Source: Roseivirga sp. UBA7431
Lineage (GTDB): Bacteria; Bacteroidota; Bacteroidia; Cytophagales; Cyclobacteriaceae
Direction: 5' to 3'
Assembly (NCBI GenBank): GCA_002477595.1
Contig: DLQN01000084.1
Coordinates: forward strand, 15,110-32,452
Length of the DNA stretch: 17,343 nucleotides
Under the pieces are notes generated by a model that did not search any database, was not told where the DNA came from, and saw only the letters and a list, made by a program, of their open reading frames with translations. Positions within the stretch are counted from its first letter, which is position 1, and every line of letters begins with the position of its first letter. This document shows positions 17,338 through 17,343 of this stretch, piece after piece. The translations under genes and the position numbers were made by a program.

Positions 17338-17343
17338 CGGAGC

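Overview
The window is a long run of same-direction genes, all on the minus strand: the S10-spc-alpha ribosomal protein supercluster of a member of the Bacteroidota, followed by carA and eno. Reading in the direction of transcription (right to left), it starts just upstream of rplC and passes through rplC-rplD-rplW-rplB-rpsS-rplV-rpsC-rplP-rpmC-rpsQ-rplN-rplX-rplE-rpsN. After a 154-base break it continues rpsH-rplF-rplR-rpsE-rpmD-rplO-secY-map-infA-rpmJ-rpsM-rpsK-rpsD-rpoA-rplQ. A terminator and a new promoter follow, then carA-eno, a second terminator, and the first 43 codons of a lipoprotein gene cut by the left edge.

Bacteroidota assignment rests on several points. The promoters match the phylum's TTTG / TAnnTTTG consensus instead of the usual -35/-10. 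Start codons I inspected lack Shine-Dalgarno sequences. There is no adk between secY and map. L17 carries a long acidic tail. rplQ is linked to carA and eno. The edge lipoprotein has an aspartate-rich stretch right after its lipidated cysteine. A Cytophagales-like member is my best guess, but the sequence alone does not fix the order.

Regulatory layout inferred from sequence: promoter 1 lies before rplC, promoter 2 in the rpsN-rpsH gap, and promoter 3 before carA. Strong intrinsic terminators follow rplQ and eno. Elsewhere genes are 1-31 bases apart or overlap (rpsS/rplV and secY/map by 1 base, rplX/rplE by 8 bases), so translational coupling is likely. Together the genes supply ribosomal proteins of both subunits, the Sec translocon channel, the enzyme that trims N-terminal methionine, initiation factor 1 and the RNA polymerase alpha subunit. 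carA and eno add pyrimidine/arginine precursor synthesis and glycolysis.

Almost everything is core housekeeping. I found no defence system, mobile element with a transposase, CRISPR array or unknown gene cluster. The points most worth checking are non-coding: the structured 154-base leader before rpsH, and an 88-base inverted-repeat element between eno and the lipoprotein gene that can be drawn as a three-way junction. At protein level the notable points are the 68-residue acidic tail of L17 and the zinc-free forms of L36, S14 and S4.
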